This document shows, one piece after another, positions 16,201-24,575 of a DNA stretch of 64,000 nucleotides; position 1 is the stretch's first letter, and every line of letters begins with the position of its first letter. Location of the stretch: contig JAEUSM010000006.1 in NCBI GenBank assembly GCA_016788785.1, positions 248,001 through 312,000 of the forward strand, read 5' to 3'. Below the pieces are notes generated by a model that saw only the letters and a program-made list of their open reading frames with translations, was not told the DNA's origin and ran no database searches. The stretch is from Candidatus Kapaibacterium sp. (lineage in GTDB: Bacteria > Bacteroidota > Ignavibacteria > Kapaibacteriales > JAEUSM01). Position numbers and translations under genes: made by a program.

Positions 16201-17402
16201 TTTTACTCAACCGTGGTGATACAACAATTCAATACTCACTTATTGCACCAAAAATAGTTGAAGCTCCAACTATCTATGATGGTTTTGTAGAAAATCAATC
16301 TGTAGCTACTTTTCGTTGGATTGGAAATTCAATTTTTGAAAAATATAATATTGTCATCATAAACAATAACTCGCAAGTACTCATAGATTCTATTTTAACA
16401 TCTATGTCCTTTCAAACGAATGTCAGCAGTAATCAAACATATCGTGCTATAGTATACGGAATAACTGCATCTAATGATACCTCACTTCCATCGAGTGTTT
16501 ATACCATTATTTCAACACCGCAAATAAAGCCGATTTCTGCTCAAGTATACAGTAAAAATTCCTTGAAAATAGGTTTTAATGGTAAAATCTCTCAGTTGAA
16601 CCATCTTCCACAGTATTATTCAATTGTCAATAAAGAAACGAAAAGACAATTTCCAGTTTCAACAGCAAACCCATTTAGTGATAGTCTTGTTTTATTAACT
16701 ACATATTCGAGTTTGGATACTGGAGAGTATACAATTTCTGTCCAATCGTTTCGAGATTTTTTTGGTAATCCATCAATGGAAAAAACACTCACATTTCAAC
16801 AAACAAAAAGTGCCATTGATTTCAATTCTTTTTTTCTAAATTTTTCTGAATTACAAACCAATTCATTGTTACTACTATTTTTTAGTGAAAAATTTGATTG
16901 GAATTCTGTTACTTCTATAGAAAATTACTCTTTACAACCTTTCGGTTCGATAGCATCTGTAACAATTGTAGATTCAACGAAGGTTTTAGTTACATTTTCA
17001 GAGCAACTAAGACCTTTTGCAAGTGGAAAGACGTATACTATTACTGCAAAGAACATCTTCAATAGTACTAAAAATACTTTAATTGACTCAACTATTACTA
17101 CATCGTTCGTTATTTCATCATCTTCGGCTGAAAACTCGTATTTTTATCCAAATCCTTTTATTGTGTCAAAAGAGAAAACTGGTTTTTTTGCTAATATTCC
17201 AAAAAATTCCATTGTAGAAATTTATACAATTGATGGACAATTGAAACAATCATTAGCAGAAAAGAATGGTAATGGTGGAATTGAGTGGGATGGAAGAGGA
17301 TTTAGCGGAGAACAGCTTCCTGTAGGCATCTATATTTTCAAGGTTCGAAATGAATCAACTGATTGGAAAGAGTCAGATTTTAAGAAACTATTACTAAAGT
17401 AA
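13248..17402 (+). CDS. T9SS-secreted subtilisin-like serine protease (S8) with FG-GAP repeats
   Basis: 1384 residues. Signal peptide MKHILLFFLLILSFQKAVSG. A propeptide-like region to about 115 precedes an S8 catalytic domain with the full triad: Asp150 (VIDTGIEETHPDL), His237 (GHGTSVTG) and Ser391 (GTSASAPIVSA). After two or three beta-sandwich-like stretches there are calcium-binding FG-GAP/EF-hand-like blocks near residue 764 (DDIDGDGNDDI) and 867 (GDLDGDGIDEI). The C-terminal about 88 residues (FYPNPFIVSKE, then GEQLPVGIYIFKV) form a FlgD-like/T9SS sorting domain. Predicted to be an exported extracellular protease. Its ATG overlaps the crtW stop, and an OsmC gene follows four bases after it, so the three are probably one operon. 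Confidence 0.9.
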   Translation: MKHILLFFLLILSFQKAVSGTFHVKLQSSAFQQQFEKFCEGKVKVKKLYSFPKKIENVLNSSSRELEEKLSTYYTVTFNESVLSPQSLYLLSYVEFVIPITRLQLSSFGTKKFQSSVDPLKEEQWYLNRIGVPSAWEESTGKGVLIGVIDTGIEETHPDLQKNLWINSKEDINKNGKIDPYSSSIELNGVFGDFDGIDNDDNGFIDDVIGYDFVDQDLINSGDYTTRDGYPSDERGHGTSVTGIIAAEKDNGIGIAGIAHNAKVMTLRAFDITGNGQDDDVAASIIYATLNGVRILNCSFGDVFKSPLVEDAIQFAIANNVLVVVSAGNERASFDRYPANIEGVISVSATNNLDRSASFSSYGNFISLAAPGVNIVTTDINASYQSFAGTSASAPIVSAVAALVLEKNPQLRPNELKSVLESSSEDIGTPGWDVFFGAGLVNAKNAVQGAYSTSMAIESPQQEQLFLRESTLSIPITISTMNPLFESSELSWGYGNSPTSWNVLDNSSVQVRNKQVSQLLSSNLIDSTIILRLEIKLKNGKTIEHRKKIYLYSKDSLKLTSYSIFPSQFGALQELYVQTTYTAPLRNSVERISNGTSIYSTNQLSLTNEHFHKVGFVTDESVNQIFIKAQLPNDSLVLTTTFVAKPSSMPERTVQMLSEKLPPAYICPIVHPMYDNKPTTFLSDFSKGDWGMLRTYTYENGKFTLRDSLSRNWVPRAMGNTNGNQLQELLVQEFGKTILYEQNEVNGNPFTNVIFSDTIEQNFWGVGLDDIDGDGNDDIVGFNDSALVVKSWKNNSYIDLYIFPNPSRGSRFSGRKYVFGNFDSDLNKEIAYVDFDADISIYEISSNGIKLEYFLERNGIEATQMIASGDLDGDGIDEIVSGFATSERISALRKPTTPFWNFHVFKFKGNSFQIIDTLIISDVRIGGPFSNSISIETIDSTNRKKILFSMFPYCYIFGLENEQLQPIGLTFSNSPTIVALPDKSFLLNRGDTTIQYSLIAPKIVEAPTIYDGFVENQSVATFRWIGNSIFEKYNIVIINNNSQVLIDSILTSMSFQTNVSSNQTYRAIVYGITASNDTSLPSSVYTIISTPQIKPISAQVYSKNSLKIGFNGKISQLNHLPQYYSIVNKETKRQFPVSTANPFSDSLVLLTTYSSLDTGEYTISVQSFRDFFGNPSMEKTLTFQQTKSAIDFNSFFLNFSELQTNSLLLLFFSEKFDWNSVTSIENYSLQPFGSIASVTIVDSTKVLVTFSEQLRPFASGKTYTITAKNIFNSTKNTLIDSTITTSFVISSSSAENSYFYPNPFIVSKEKTGFFANIPKNSIVEIYTIDGQLKQSLAEKNGNGGIEWDGRGFSGEQLPVGIYIFKVRNESTDWKESDFKKLLLK

Positions 17403-17406
17403 CACA

Positions 17407-17802
17407 ATGAATCCGGGATTAACCACAGCTTCGTTAACTTCATCGTACACAACAAGAATTACCGTACGAACACATGAATTGTACGCTGACGAACCGATAG
17501 CGTTACAAGGTAACGATACGGCACCATCACCGATGGAATTACTGTGTGGAGCATTAGCATCATGCACTGCAATCACTCTCAAAATGTATTTTGGGCTAAA
17601 AAACATACAAACTGACCAAATTACTGTTGTTGTAGCAATGGAAGATGATGCAAATGGTCAAAAGAAGTTCATTCGTTCAGTTGAAGTACTTTCATCTGAG
17701 CTAAATGACACGCTCAAAGCAAAAATACTCGATATTGCGAACAAATGCCCAGTCCACCGAATGTTTGAACAACACACCATCATTACGAGTATATTGGAAT
17801 AA
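17407..17802 (+). CDS. OsmC/Ohr-family peroxiredoxin
   Basis: 131 residues, the normal length of a single OsmC domain. The two redox cysteines are present: Cys53 in GALASCTAITLKMY and Cys114 in NKCPVHRMF. The core sequence SPMELLCGALASC is diagnostic. These dimeric cytoplasmic enzymes reduce organic hydroperoxides with the two cysteines as peroxidatic and resolving residues. The YfhO/OsmC-like subgroup is more likely than Ohr from the short N-terminus, but this is not certain. It begins four bases after the subtilase stop and ends before a strong terminator at 17827-17864, so it is the last gene of the crtW-subtilase-OsmC unit. Confidence 0.92.
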   Translation: MNPGLTTASLTSSYTTRITVRTHELYADEPIALQGNDTAPSPMELLCGALASCTAITLKMYFGLKNIQTDQITVVVAMEDDANGQKKFIRSVEVLSSELNDTLKAKILDIANKCPVHRMFEQHTIITSILE

Positions 17803-17826
17803 GGTTTTACAACTAAATTTACAAAA

Positions 17827-17864
17827 TAAAAAAAGGGTTCTTGCCAAAAGCAAGAACCCTTTTT
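17827..17864. terminator. Bidirectional terminator
   Basis: Eight A, the ten-base stem GGGTTCTTGC / GCAAGAACCC with loop CAAAA, then five T. It serves the rightward OsmC gene and the leftward giant T9SS gene that ends at 17886. Confidence 0.92.
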
Positions 17865-17885
17865 GTTTGAGAACGAAATCAAATC

Positions 17886-20800
17886 TTATCGTTGGATAAC
17901 AATTGATTGTGATTTTACAACATCACCAGTCGCTACACGAATGTAGTAGGTTCCGTTAGGAAGTGAGCTTACATCAAATACAATTGAGTGTTCGCCAATT
18001 CCAAGCATCATTTCATTGTGGAAGACTTCAACTGTTTGACCAATTGAATTCATCAATGAAACAGTAACAGCTTGAGGAACTGTATTCATTACTTTTACAA
18101 CCCCATTTTTCATCATAGGATTTGGAGTAACGCCAGTGATAGAGAATACTTCACCTTTCAATTCACCAACAGAAGTTGGGTTACCGATTGTAAAGTTGAT
18201 AGTTCTATCATATTCCATTTCTGGATCATTCACTAAGATAGCACGAAGTTTTGCTTCTAATGTGTTCGCCATTGGTACAGTCCAATCGAACCAACCTTTA
18301 GCAGCTTGAACACCTTTCGCAGCGTCTACCCAAGTAACACCACCATTTAATGAATATTGAAGATCGAAATTCGTAATGTCTGAAGTCCAACGAACTCGTT
18401 CGATAGTTCCAGGCATATATTTCATTGTTGGATCCAACAAATCAACATTACCAGAAAGAACTTTGAATGAGCTAGAACGAGCCATTTCATCACCTGATTG
18501 AAGATCAATCATTCTTACAAGTGCAGTTTTGGTTGTAACACCTGCTGGAACTACCCAAGAAACTTGTCCTGTAGTAGCGTCAACAGTTGATGATACAGAA
18601 ACCCAAGAAACACCATCGTTTGAAGAAAATTCAAAACGAACGTTATCCAAACCAAGTTGAGACCAACGAATCAAATCTGTTGAACCAGAGCGATAAATTG
18701 GATCCATTTGAGATGGTTTAGAAATATCAGCCATAACATTTTGGATTCTGAATGTTGAAGCAGATCTGTCAACTTCATATCCAGTTTCTTTATCTACTAC
18801 ACGTATTAACGCTGCAGAAGAAGAAACAACAGGAGTAGTCCATGCGAATTGTCTGTCTTGAGCAGCTGCTTCACCGATTACATTCCAAGTTTGACCACCA
18901 TCTAATGAGTATTCGATACGAACAGTTGCAGATGAAGTACCTGACCATTCGATGTTATACTGACGGTTAGCTCTCCAACGCTCACCACCATCAGGAATCA
19001 TAATATTCGCTGTGTAAGAAAGTAATGCAGGAATAGGTTTGAAATCAGCATTTGAAGTAATGTTATTACCTTGAGTTTCGTAGATTGCAGAAGCCCATTG
19101 TTCCCAGTTAAAGGAGATTGGACGTTCTGTATCTTTGATTTCAAAACGTAAAGTTCCAAGGTAAGAGTTTGTATTTGGTACAACTTCACCCGAACGTTTT
19201 GAAAACGCATCGTAATTAACTTCAATAGTACGGATATTAGCTAATGGATTTGGAGTATTTGCATCTGGAGCAGATTTCACTACATCAACATATCCTTTTT
19301 CTGGTTTGTTGCTGAACAATACTTGATCAGCACCAGCAAATCCAACAAAGTCAAGAACTGCAGAATTATACCCTAATGCAAAAGTAGCATTAGCCATAGC
19401 CCAAGGCTGACCAACATTACGTACATATACAGGTACTTCAACAAAATTACCCAAACGAACAGGAGTTGCAGAAACTACAAAATTGTAGTTCGACATCAAT
19501 TGATTTGTTTGTTTGTACGGTAATTGAGCCGCAACCTTACCGTTGTTAATATAATCAGCAGCAAGTGCATTTACACGAGCAAATAACTCTGGGTTTTCAG
19601 ATGCAACCATCATTGCTTCTGCATTTTCATCACCAGATACATCTTTAGTATTTGATGCGAACATTAATGGGAATAATGGTTGAATTGAATTTGATTTACC
19701 AAAGTTACGTTGAACGATATTTCTATCAGAAGCATTGACGGTACCGTCACCAGTAACATCTGATTCGACATCAGCAGAACCACTTCTTGCTTGAACACGA
19801 ACCACGTCAGCAGCATTGATTTGATTATCTTTTACAACATTTCCACCGACCATTGCAGCAATAGAGTTTGCACCAATAACGCCAGAAATACCGTCATTAA
19901 AGATTAATCCTGTTGCAGAATAGTTTATGTTTGTTGTAGTACTTATTGCTTGACCATAAGCAGAATAACCAACAGCACCACGAGCATACGTTCCAGCAGT
20001 ACCTGCAGCGATAACAGCACCATCACCACCAGCACCATAACCAACATAGTTACCAAAAATAGGTGCATTTTGAGTTGCAGTCATAACAGTATTGTTTGCA
20101 CCGTTCCAAGAAAGGAAATCCCAACCTGACTCAATCAAATACGAAATGTAGTTGTCTCCAATAGGATTAAATCTTGCAGGGAAACGAGACATTACAGGTA
20201 AGTGATTCAAGTGTTGAACAACAACCCAATAATTACCAGCCGTCAAAGTTGAGAATACGTGTGGAATTGTTACGTACTCTGAAGCAGCAGCAGGAGGAGG
20301 AGAAACTAATTGGCTAAAAGCTAAAGGTGCAACAGTTGGACTTAAAGATCCGTAGCCAAATGTAGATTCAGCAGAATCAACTAACGCTCCTGGTATACCA
20401 CCATTATCAGCATATAAGTAGATTTTAGTTCCACCAGTATTATAAGTTGCAGGTAGGTTTACAGCATTTGCAGTTAGGTTGTTATGACGACCTTCCAATG
20501 CAACTCTCACAGAGAAGTTTGAAGAAGGTGCAACATCAAACAATGGACCTTGAGTAAAGGCAGTGTCAAATACTGAAGGAGCTGGGTTGTTTGGTAACGA
20601 GTACACACCACGCAAACGAAGTCTACCGTTTGCAGGAGCACCACTTAAACGACCAGCATCAGTTGTAGTACCATCATTATTAAAGTCAGGATCTGCGATT
20701 GATGCATTCAAATTACCAGCAAAACGTAGATTCGAACCAGTAGAACCAGCAAATACATATTGAGTTGTAGCAAAAGGACCAACAAGACCAAAAGCATTCG

Positions 20801-23800
20801 AAGCAGCTCCACCCCAAGCAGCGTTGGTAGTTGAAACTGGCTGATAAGGCTGAACCAAATTACCACCACCACCTAATAATGAGTATTCAACAGGTATACC
20901 TGCAGCAGTGATACCCGCAGCAGTTGAAAGGTTACCACCTTCATAAAAACCATTTGTTGCACCACCAGGACCAGTTGCATTATCATAGTTAAATCCAACC
21001 CAACGAACTTTTACGTTTGTAGCAGAAGCACGAACTAATTGTTTGTATGTTGGTTCAACTAATTTAATGAACGGTAATTGAGCGGTATAGGTTGGAGCTG
21101 TTCCAATAAATCTTGCACGAACATTAGGATTTGATGATGCAATGGATTTCCAATATCTTTCTGTAGATGTTGAAGGACCATTAACAAAACCACCCTGCTC
21201 TAAATTGAATGATGCAGCAAGATTTGTTGTATAGTTATTCGGAGTAGTTGCTAATTCATTTCCTTTTGCTGTTAAAGCACCTTGAATGAATTGATCTCTA
21301 TTAGCAACTTGTGCAGGAACAACTGAGGCTCCTGGAGTACCATTCCACATTCTCACTTCACGCATTTGACCAACAAAACCTTGAGTAGTTCCTGGTTCAA
21401 AACCGATGTAAGTAGGAAAAGTATTTGTAGTATTCAAACGAACGTTTGAACCTAATTTATTTGTAATAACTGTATCGTTTTGAGGAACACCATCAATATA
21501 GAAAACTACTTGAGATTGTCCTCCATTAGCTAAATTTACAAAAGCACCGACATGTGTCCAAGTTGAATCTGTTGTAGAAAAGTTCGGAGGTAATACTCTT
21601 TTTCCAATTGCTGAGTCAGATACAGCTACACGAATTGTTCCATTTGTATCGCGAACAGAAAATTCTAACTGACCAGAAGACAATAAACGCAATGCATAGT
21701 GTAATTGTCCAGTTGTACTGTCTTTTTTCACTAAAATTGGAAGTTTATTGGTTCCTGTTGGGAATTGATACGGACGAATCCAAGCTTCAAAGAAAGCAGT
21801 TTGACCACTAAAGTTCAAATCCGTTCCTCTTGAAACTACCAAAGGAGTTGTGGACAATCCAGAAATAGCAGAATAAGGAGCTAAAGTCGCTAAACTTGAA
21901 GTAAATCCATAAATTGAATCAGGATTGTTAGTATTCAAAGGTACACGGAATACGTTACCACGAATACGAACCAAAATAGGATTAGAATAGGAAGTAGTCG
22001 TCAAATCAACGTTTGCATCAGCACCGTAGACACCATCAGGTAACAATCCGTTTGAGTTGAATGGACGCCATAAAATCTTCCCTAATTCCAAAGGAATATT
22101 ATTTGCAACTGCACGATCACCACCAAGTTTATTTGCAGCAGTAGCACCAAGAGTGTTACGAGCAATTGACCAAGAAGCTCCGCTATTAATTGAATATTCA
22201 ATCATTAACTCAGATGCTGCTCCAGATCCATTGGCAGGATTTAATGTTGTTGCGTTATCTAATACATCAGTAACTCCAATACCATAGCCAACCCAACGAA
22301 TCTCAAAATCGGCAGTTGGGTTATTTGAAATACCCTCACCACCTGTTGGAGAGGTCAAACGAATATGTGGAAGATCTGGTCTGTAACGTATTGCTCCGTC
22401 ATTTGCAGGACCATTGACAGCGGTATATAAATTGATGTTATCAATACCAAATTGATAAATAGGGTTAATAGCCTGATCAATCAATGAACCTTCTAATGTG
22501 TACGATACATCTAAACCTAAAGTTAATAACGTTGGTATAGTAGGATCAACACTTGAAGGAGTTGCTAAACCAGAAACTCTTTGACGGATAGAATCTTGGT
22601 GAAGAGCAGTTCTCCAAACTCTTGCACCTTTGATACCAGCGTTCAAATAATCACCGCTGGTAATTACTGGATTAGGATTTATACCAACATAGTATCTTCC
22701 AGAACCAGGATTACCATCAATACCCATACGAATATTAGTTGGATGATTAGTATTTGTAACACGCTCAATAATTTCACCATCTAAATATAATGTTACAACA
22801 TTATTATTCACTGTAGCAGCTAAATGGTGCCAGTTATCTAAGTGTTGTGGTGTTAATGAAGCTGATGAAACGACCGGAAGTGGTTCTTTAGACCATACAT
22901 CAGCAATGTAACCATTTGGTCCACGACCTTCGATTTCTCTTGCTCTAAATGCAGGATAACGTCCATCTTTTAAATAGAGCATCCACGTACCTTCAGTTGT
23001 GGAATTTGGACCACCACTAAATGCAACAATACCCGTTTCAGAACCATTTGGTTTGTATTCATTCAAATTCACCCATGCTTCTACAGTTAATTGAGTAGAA
23101 TTAACATAGACACTTCTTGAACGTAAGAAATTTGATGCACCATCTAATTGAACAAAGAATAATCTACCAAGTACAAAATCATTATCGCTCATATCCATTC
23201 TATTTGCAAATGTTGAACGAGCAGTAATGTTTGTAGCAGTAAGTCCATCAAGAGCAGTAATACGAATTCTTGCGTTTTCAGATCGTTGTTGGAAATCTCT
23301 ATTTTGTCTCCATATTGCTAGTAATGGTCCAGCAAATGAACTGGTTTGTGGACCTGTCCATGCTGTATCTGCAGGTAACGCTGCACCATTTTGTAAACGC
23401 AAACTTGTTGCAGTAACGATTTCTATTTCACCAGATTGATCAGTACCCGCAACAGGAGCTGCATTTTCTTCAATACGACCAAATTCTGTCCAAGATGAAC
23501 CAGAATTTAGAGAATACTCAAATAAATATGCATTATCTGGATCGATACCCCCACCAGCAGTATGATAAACACTTGATGGGTCAACTGAACGCTCAAAATA
23601 AATTGGCCAACCATCTGCAATAGCATTGATAGTTGGAGCTTGTAAAGGATTATTTGGATTTGTAATACCACGATCTCTGTCGACAGTAGTATTTGCAGGT
23701 CCATTAGGGTACAAAACAGTAGTTCCTAAAATTGGAAAAGGAGCAATTGTTTCATATTGTATATTATTTGTAATATCTAATGAGTCGTGTGCAAATATTT

Positions 23801-24476
23801 TCACGGGACCGACTACACCATTGTTATTCCATTGGAATCTTGCCAAAGCTGTATCTGAAATTGAAGTTCCAGTTATACTAAAAATTAATTTTCCAACGAA
23901 AGTACCTCTACCCACAGTGTCTGGTACAAAAGCACCATTAGTACTAACTGCAGCTCTACGAACTTCAAATGAGAAAACTCCATCTGAAGGTAAACCATAA
24001 ACTTGTACTTGAGGGTCTAAATACCCATTGATTCCACCACCACCAGCGCCAGGATAAGCTACGTTTGCAATTTGTTGTGCTCCAGTTGTAGCACTTGGTA
24101 TGTAACGAACAGGTGCTGTTGCTGGAGTTGTAGCATCTACAATTCCGACATCAATAGAATCAGTAGTTAAGTAACGAACAAATTCGTTATTTACTTGATT
24201 TCCTGGGTTAGCAGCAGGAATCACTGGAGTTAGGTTTGTTGGGTCATATTTGACCGCAAACGACGCATATCCAAATCTTGGCGCTGAAGAGCTTGTCGCC
24301 TTCAACCAAATTTCGACATGGAGTTGATTGTATACCCTTCTTGGTCGCAACATTGCAATGTAATGCGTTTGAGCATAACTAATGCAAACATCCGTTAAAC
24401 CAAGGAGTACTACCAAGGTTACCAATAGGTAATTCTTGATTGAACTAATTGAAGAATGATTGTCTTGAACAGTCAT
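17886..24476 (-). CDS. Giant T9SS surface protein with LamG, dockerin-like and cohesin-like modules
   Basis: 2196 residues. Signal peptide ends near CISYAQ. The N-terminal about 210 residues look cohesin-like (FGYASFAVKYDPTNLTPV). Two LamG/concanavalin-type lectin domains are seen at about 435-635 (LTVEAWVNLNEY, WHHLAATVNNN, VTLYLDGE) and 860-1050 (AFFEAWIRPYQF, WTHVGAFVNL, VFYIDGVPQ). A dockerin-like pair of calcium loops lies at about 1540-1596 (DNQINAADV and DVTGDGTVNASDRN), followed by a second cohesin-like sandwich at about 1665-1805. Three or more Ig-like repeats with the IEYSLDGGQTW pattern occupy about 1815-2095. The last about 85 residues are a T9SS sorting domain. A strong Shine-Dalgarno site and regular codon use suggest high expression. 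Likely an adhesin or S-layer-like matrix protein; ligand unknown. Confidence 0.85.
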   Translation of the reverse strand: MTVQDNHSSISSIKNYLLVTLVVLLGLTDVCISYAQTHYIAMLRPRRVYNQLHVEIWLKATSSSAPRFGYASFAVKYDPTNLTPVIPAANPGNQVNNEFVRYLTTDSIDVGIVDATTPATAPVRYIPSATTGAQQIANVAYPGAGGGGINGYLDPQVQVYGLPSDGVFSFEVRRAAVSTNGAFVPDTVGRGTFVGKLIFSITGTSISDTALARFQWNNNGVVGPVKIFAHDSLDITNNIQYETIAPFPILGTTVLYPNGPANTTVDRDRGITNPNNPLQAPTINAIADGWPIYFERSVDPSSVYHTAGGGIDPDNAYLFEYSLNSGSSWTEFGRIEENAAPVAGTDQSGEIEIVTATSLRLQNGAALPADTAWTGPQTSSFAGPLLAIWRQNRDFQQRSENARIRITALDGLTATNITARSTFANRMDMSDNDFVLGRLFFVQLDGASNFLRSRSVYVNSTQLTVEAWVNLNEYKPNGSETGIVAFSGGPNSTTEGTWMLYLKDGRYPAFRAREIEGRGPNGYIADVWSKEPLPVVSSASLTPQHLDNWHHLAATVNNNVVTLYLDGEIIERVTNTNHPTNIRMGIDGNPGSGRYYVGINPNPVITSGDYLNAGIKGARVWRTALHQDSIRQRVSGLATPSSVDPTIPTLLTLGLDVSYTLEGSLIDQAINPIYQFGIDNINLYTAVNGPANDGAIRYRPDLPHIRLTSPTGGEGISNNPTADFEIRWVGYGIGVTDVLDNATTLNPANGSGAASELMIEYSINSGASWSIARNTLGATAANKLGGDRAVANNIPLELGKILWRPFNSNGLLPDGVYGADANVDLTTTSYSNPILVRIRGNVFRVPLNTNNPDSIYGFTSSLATLAPYSAISGLSTTPLVVSRGTDLNFSGQTAFFEAWIRPYQFPTGTNKLPILVKKDSTTGQLHYALRLLSSGQLEFSVRDTNGTIRVAVSDSAIGKRVLPPNFSTTDSTWTHVGAFVNLANGGQSQVVFYIDGVPQNDTVITNKLGSNVRLNTTNTFPTYIGFEPGTTQGFVGQMREVRMWNGTPGASVVPAQVANRDQFIQGALTAKGNELATTPNNYTTNLAASFNLEQGGFVNGPSTSTERYWKSIASSNPNVRARFIGTAPTYTAQLPFIKLVEPTYKQLVRASATNVKVRWVGFNYDNATGPGGATNGFYEGGNLSTAAGITAAGIPVEYSLLGGGGNLVQPYQPVSTTNAAWGGAASNAFGLVGPFATTQYVFAGSTGSNLRFAGNLNASIADPDFNNDGTTTDAGRLSGAPANGRLRLRGVYSLPNNPAPSVFDTAFTQGPLFDVAPSSNFSVRVALEGRHNNLTANAVNLPATYNTGGTKIYLYADNGGIPGALVDSAESTFGYGSLSPTVAPLAFSQLVSPPPAAASEYVTIPHVFSTLTAGNYWVVVQHLNHLPVMSRFPARFNPIGDNYISYLIESGWDFLSWNGANNTVMTATQNAPIFGNYVGYGAGGDGAVIAAGTAGTYARGAVGYSAYGQAISTTTNINYSATGLIFNDGISGVIGANSIAAMVGGNVVKDNQINAADVVRVQARSGSADVESDVTGDGTVNASDRNIVQRNFGKSNSIQPLFPLMFASNTKDVSGDENAEAMMVASENPELFARVNALAADYINNGKVAAQLPYKQTNQLMSNYNFVVSATPVRLGNFVEVPVYVRNVGQPWAMANATFALGYNSAVLDFVGFAGADQVLFSNKPEKGYVDVVKSAPDANTPNPLANIRTIEVNYDAFSKRSGEVVPNTNSYLGTLRFEIKDTERPISFNWEQWASAIYETQGNNITSNADFKPIPALLSYTANIMIPDGGERWRANRQYNIEWSGTSSATVRIEYSLDGGQTWNVIGEAAAQDRQFAWTTPVVSSSAALIRVVDKETGYEVDRSASTFRIQNVMADISKPSQMDPIYRSGSTDLIRWSQLGLDNVRFEFSSNDGVSWVSVSSTVDATTGQVSWVVPAGVTTKTALVRMIDLQSGDEMARSSSFKVLSGNVDLLDPTMKYMPGTIERVRWTSDITNFDLQYSLNGGVTWVDAAKGVQAAKGWFDWTVPMANTLEAKLRAILVNDPEMEYDRTINFTIGNPTSVGELKGEVFSITGVTPNPMMKNGVVKVMNTVPQAVTVSLMNSIGQTVEVFHNEMMLGIGEHSIVFDVSSLPNGTYYIRVATGDVVKSQSIVIQR

Positions 24477-24483
24477 TGTTCAT

Positions 24484-24488
24484 CTCCT
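24484..24488 (-). promoter_or_regulatory. Strong Shine-Dalgarno site of the giant T9SS gene
   Basis: On the minus strand AGGAG is followed by seven bases and ATG at 24476. It fixes the start of the 2196-residue protein and shows that this lineage uses canonical SD sites on at least some genes. Confidence 0.75.
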
Positions 24489-24575
24489 AAAATTATTGAT
24501 AAATGTATTTTAATTTATATATTTTTTACTTTTACACCAATCTATATTACAATATCGGTATTTGTACGTAGAACT

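Noticed and set aside
23626-24000. 124-codon plus-strand frame within the giant T9SS gene
   Set aside because: It is antisense to a well-supported domain-rich gene, with no independent evidence.
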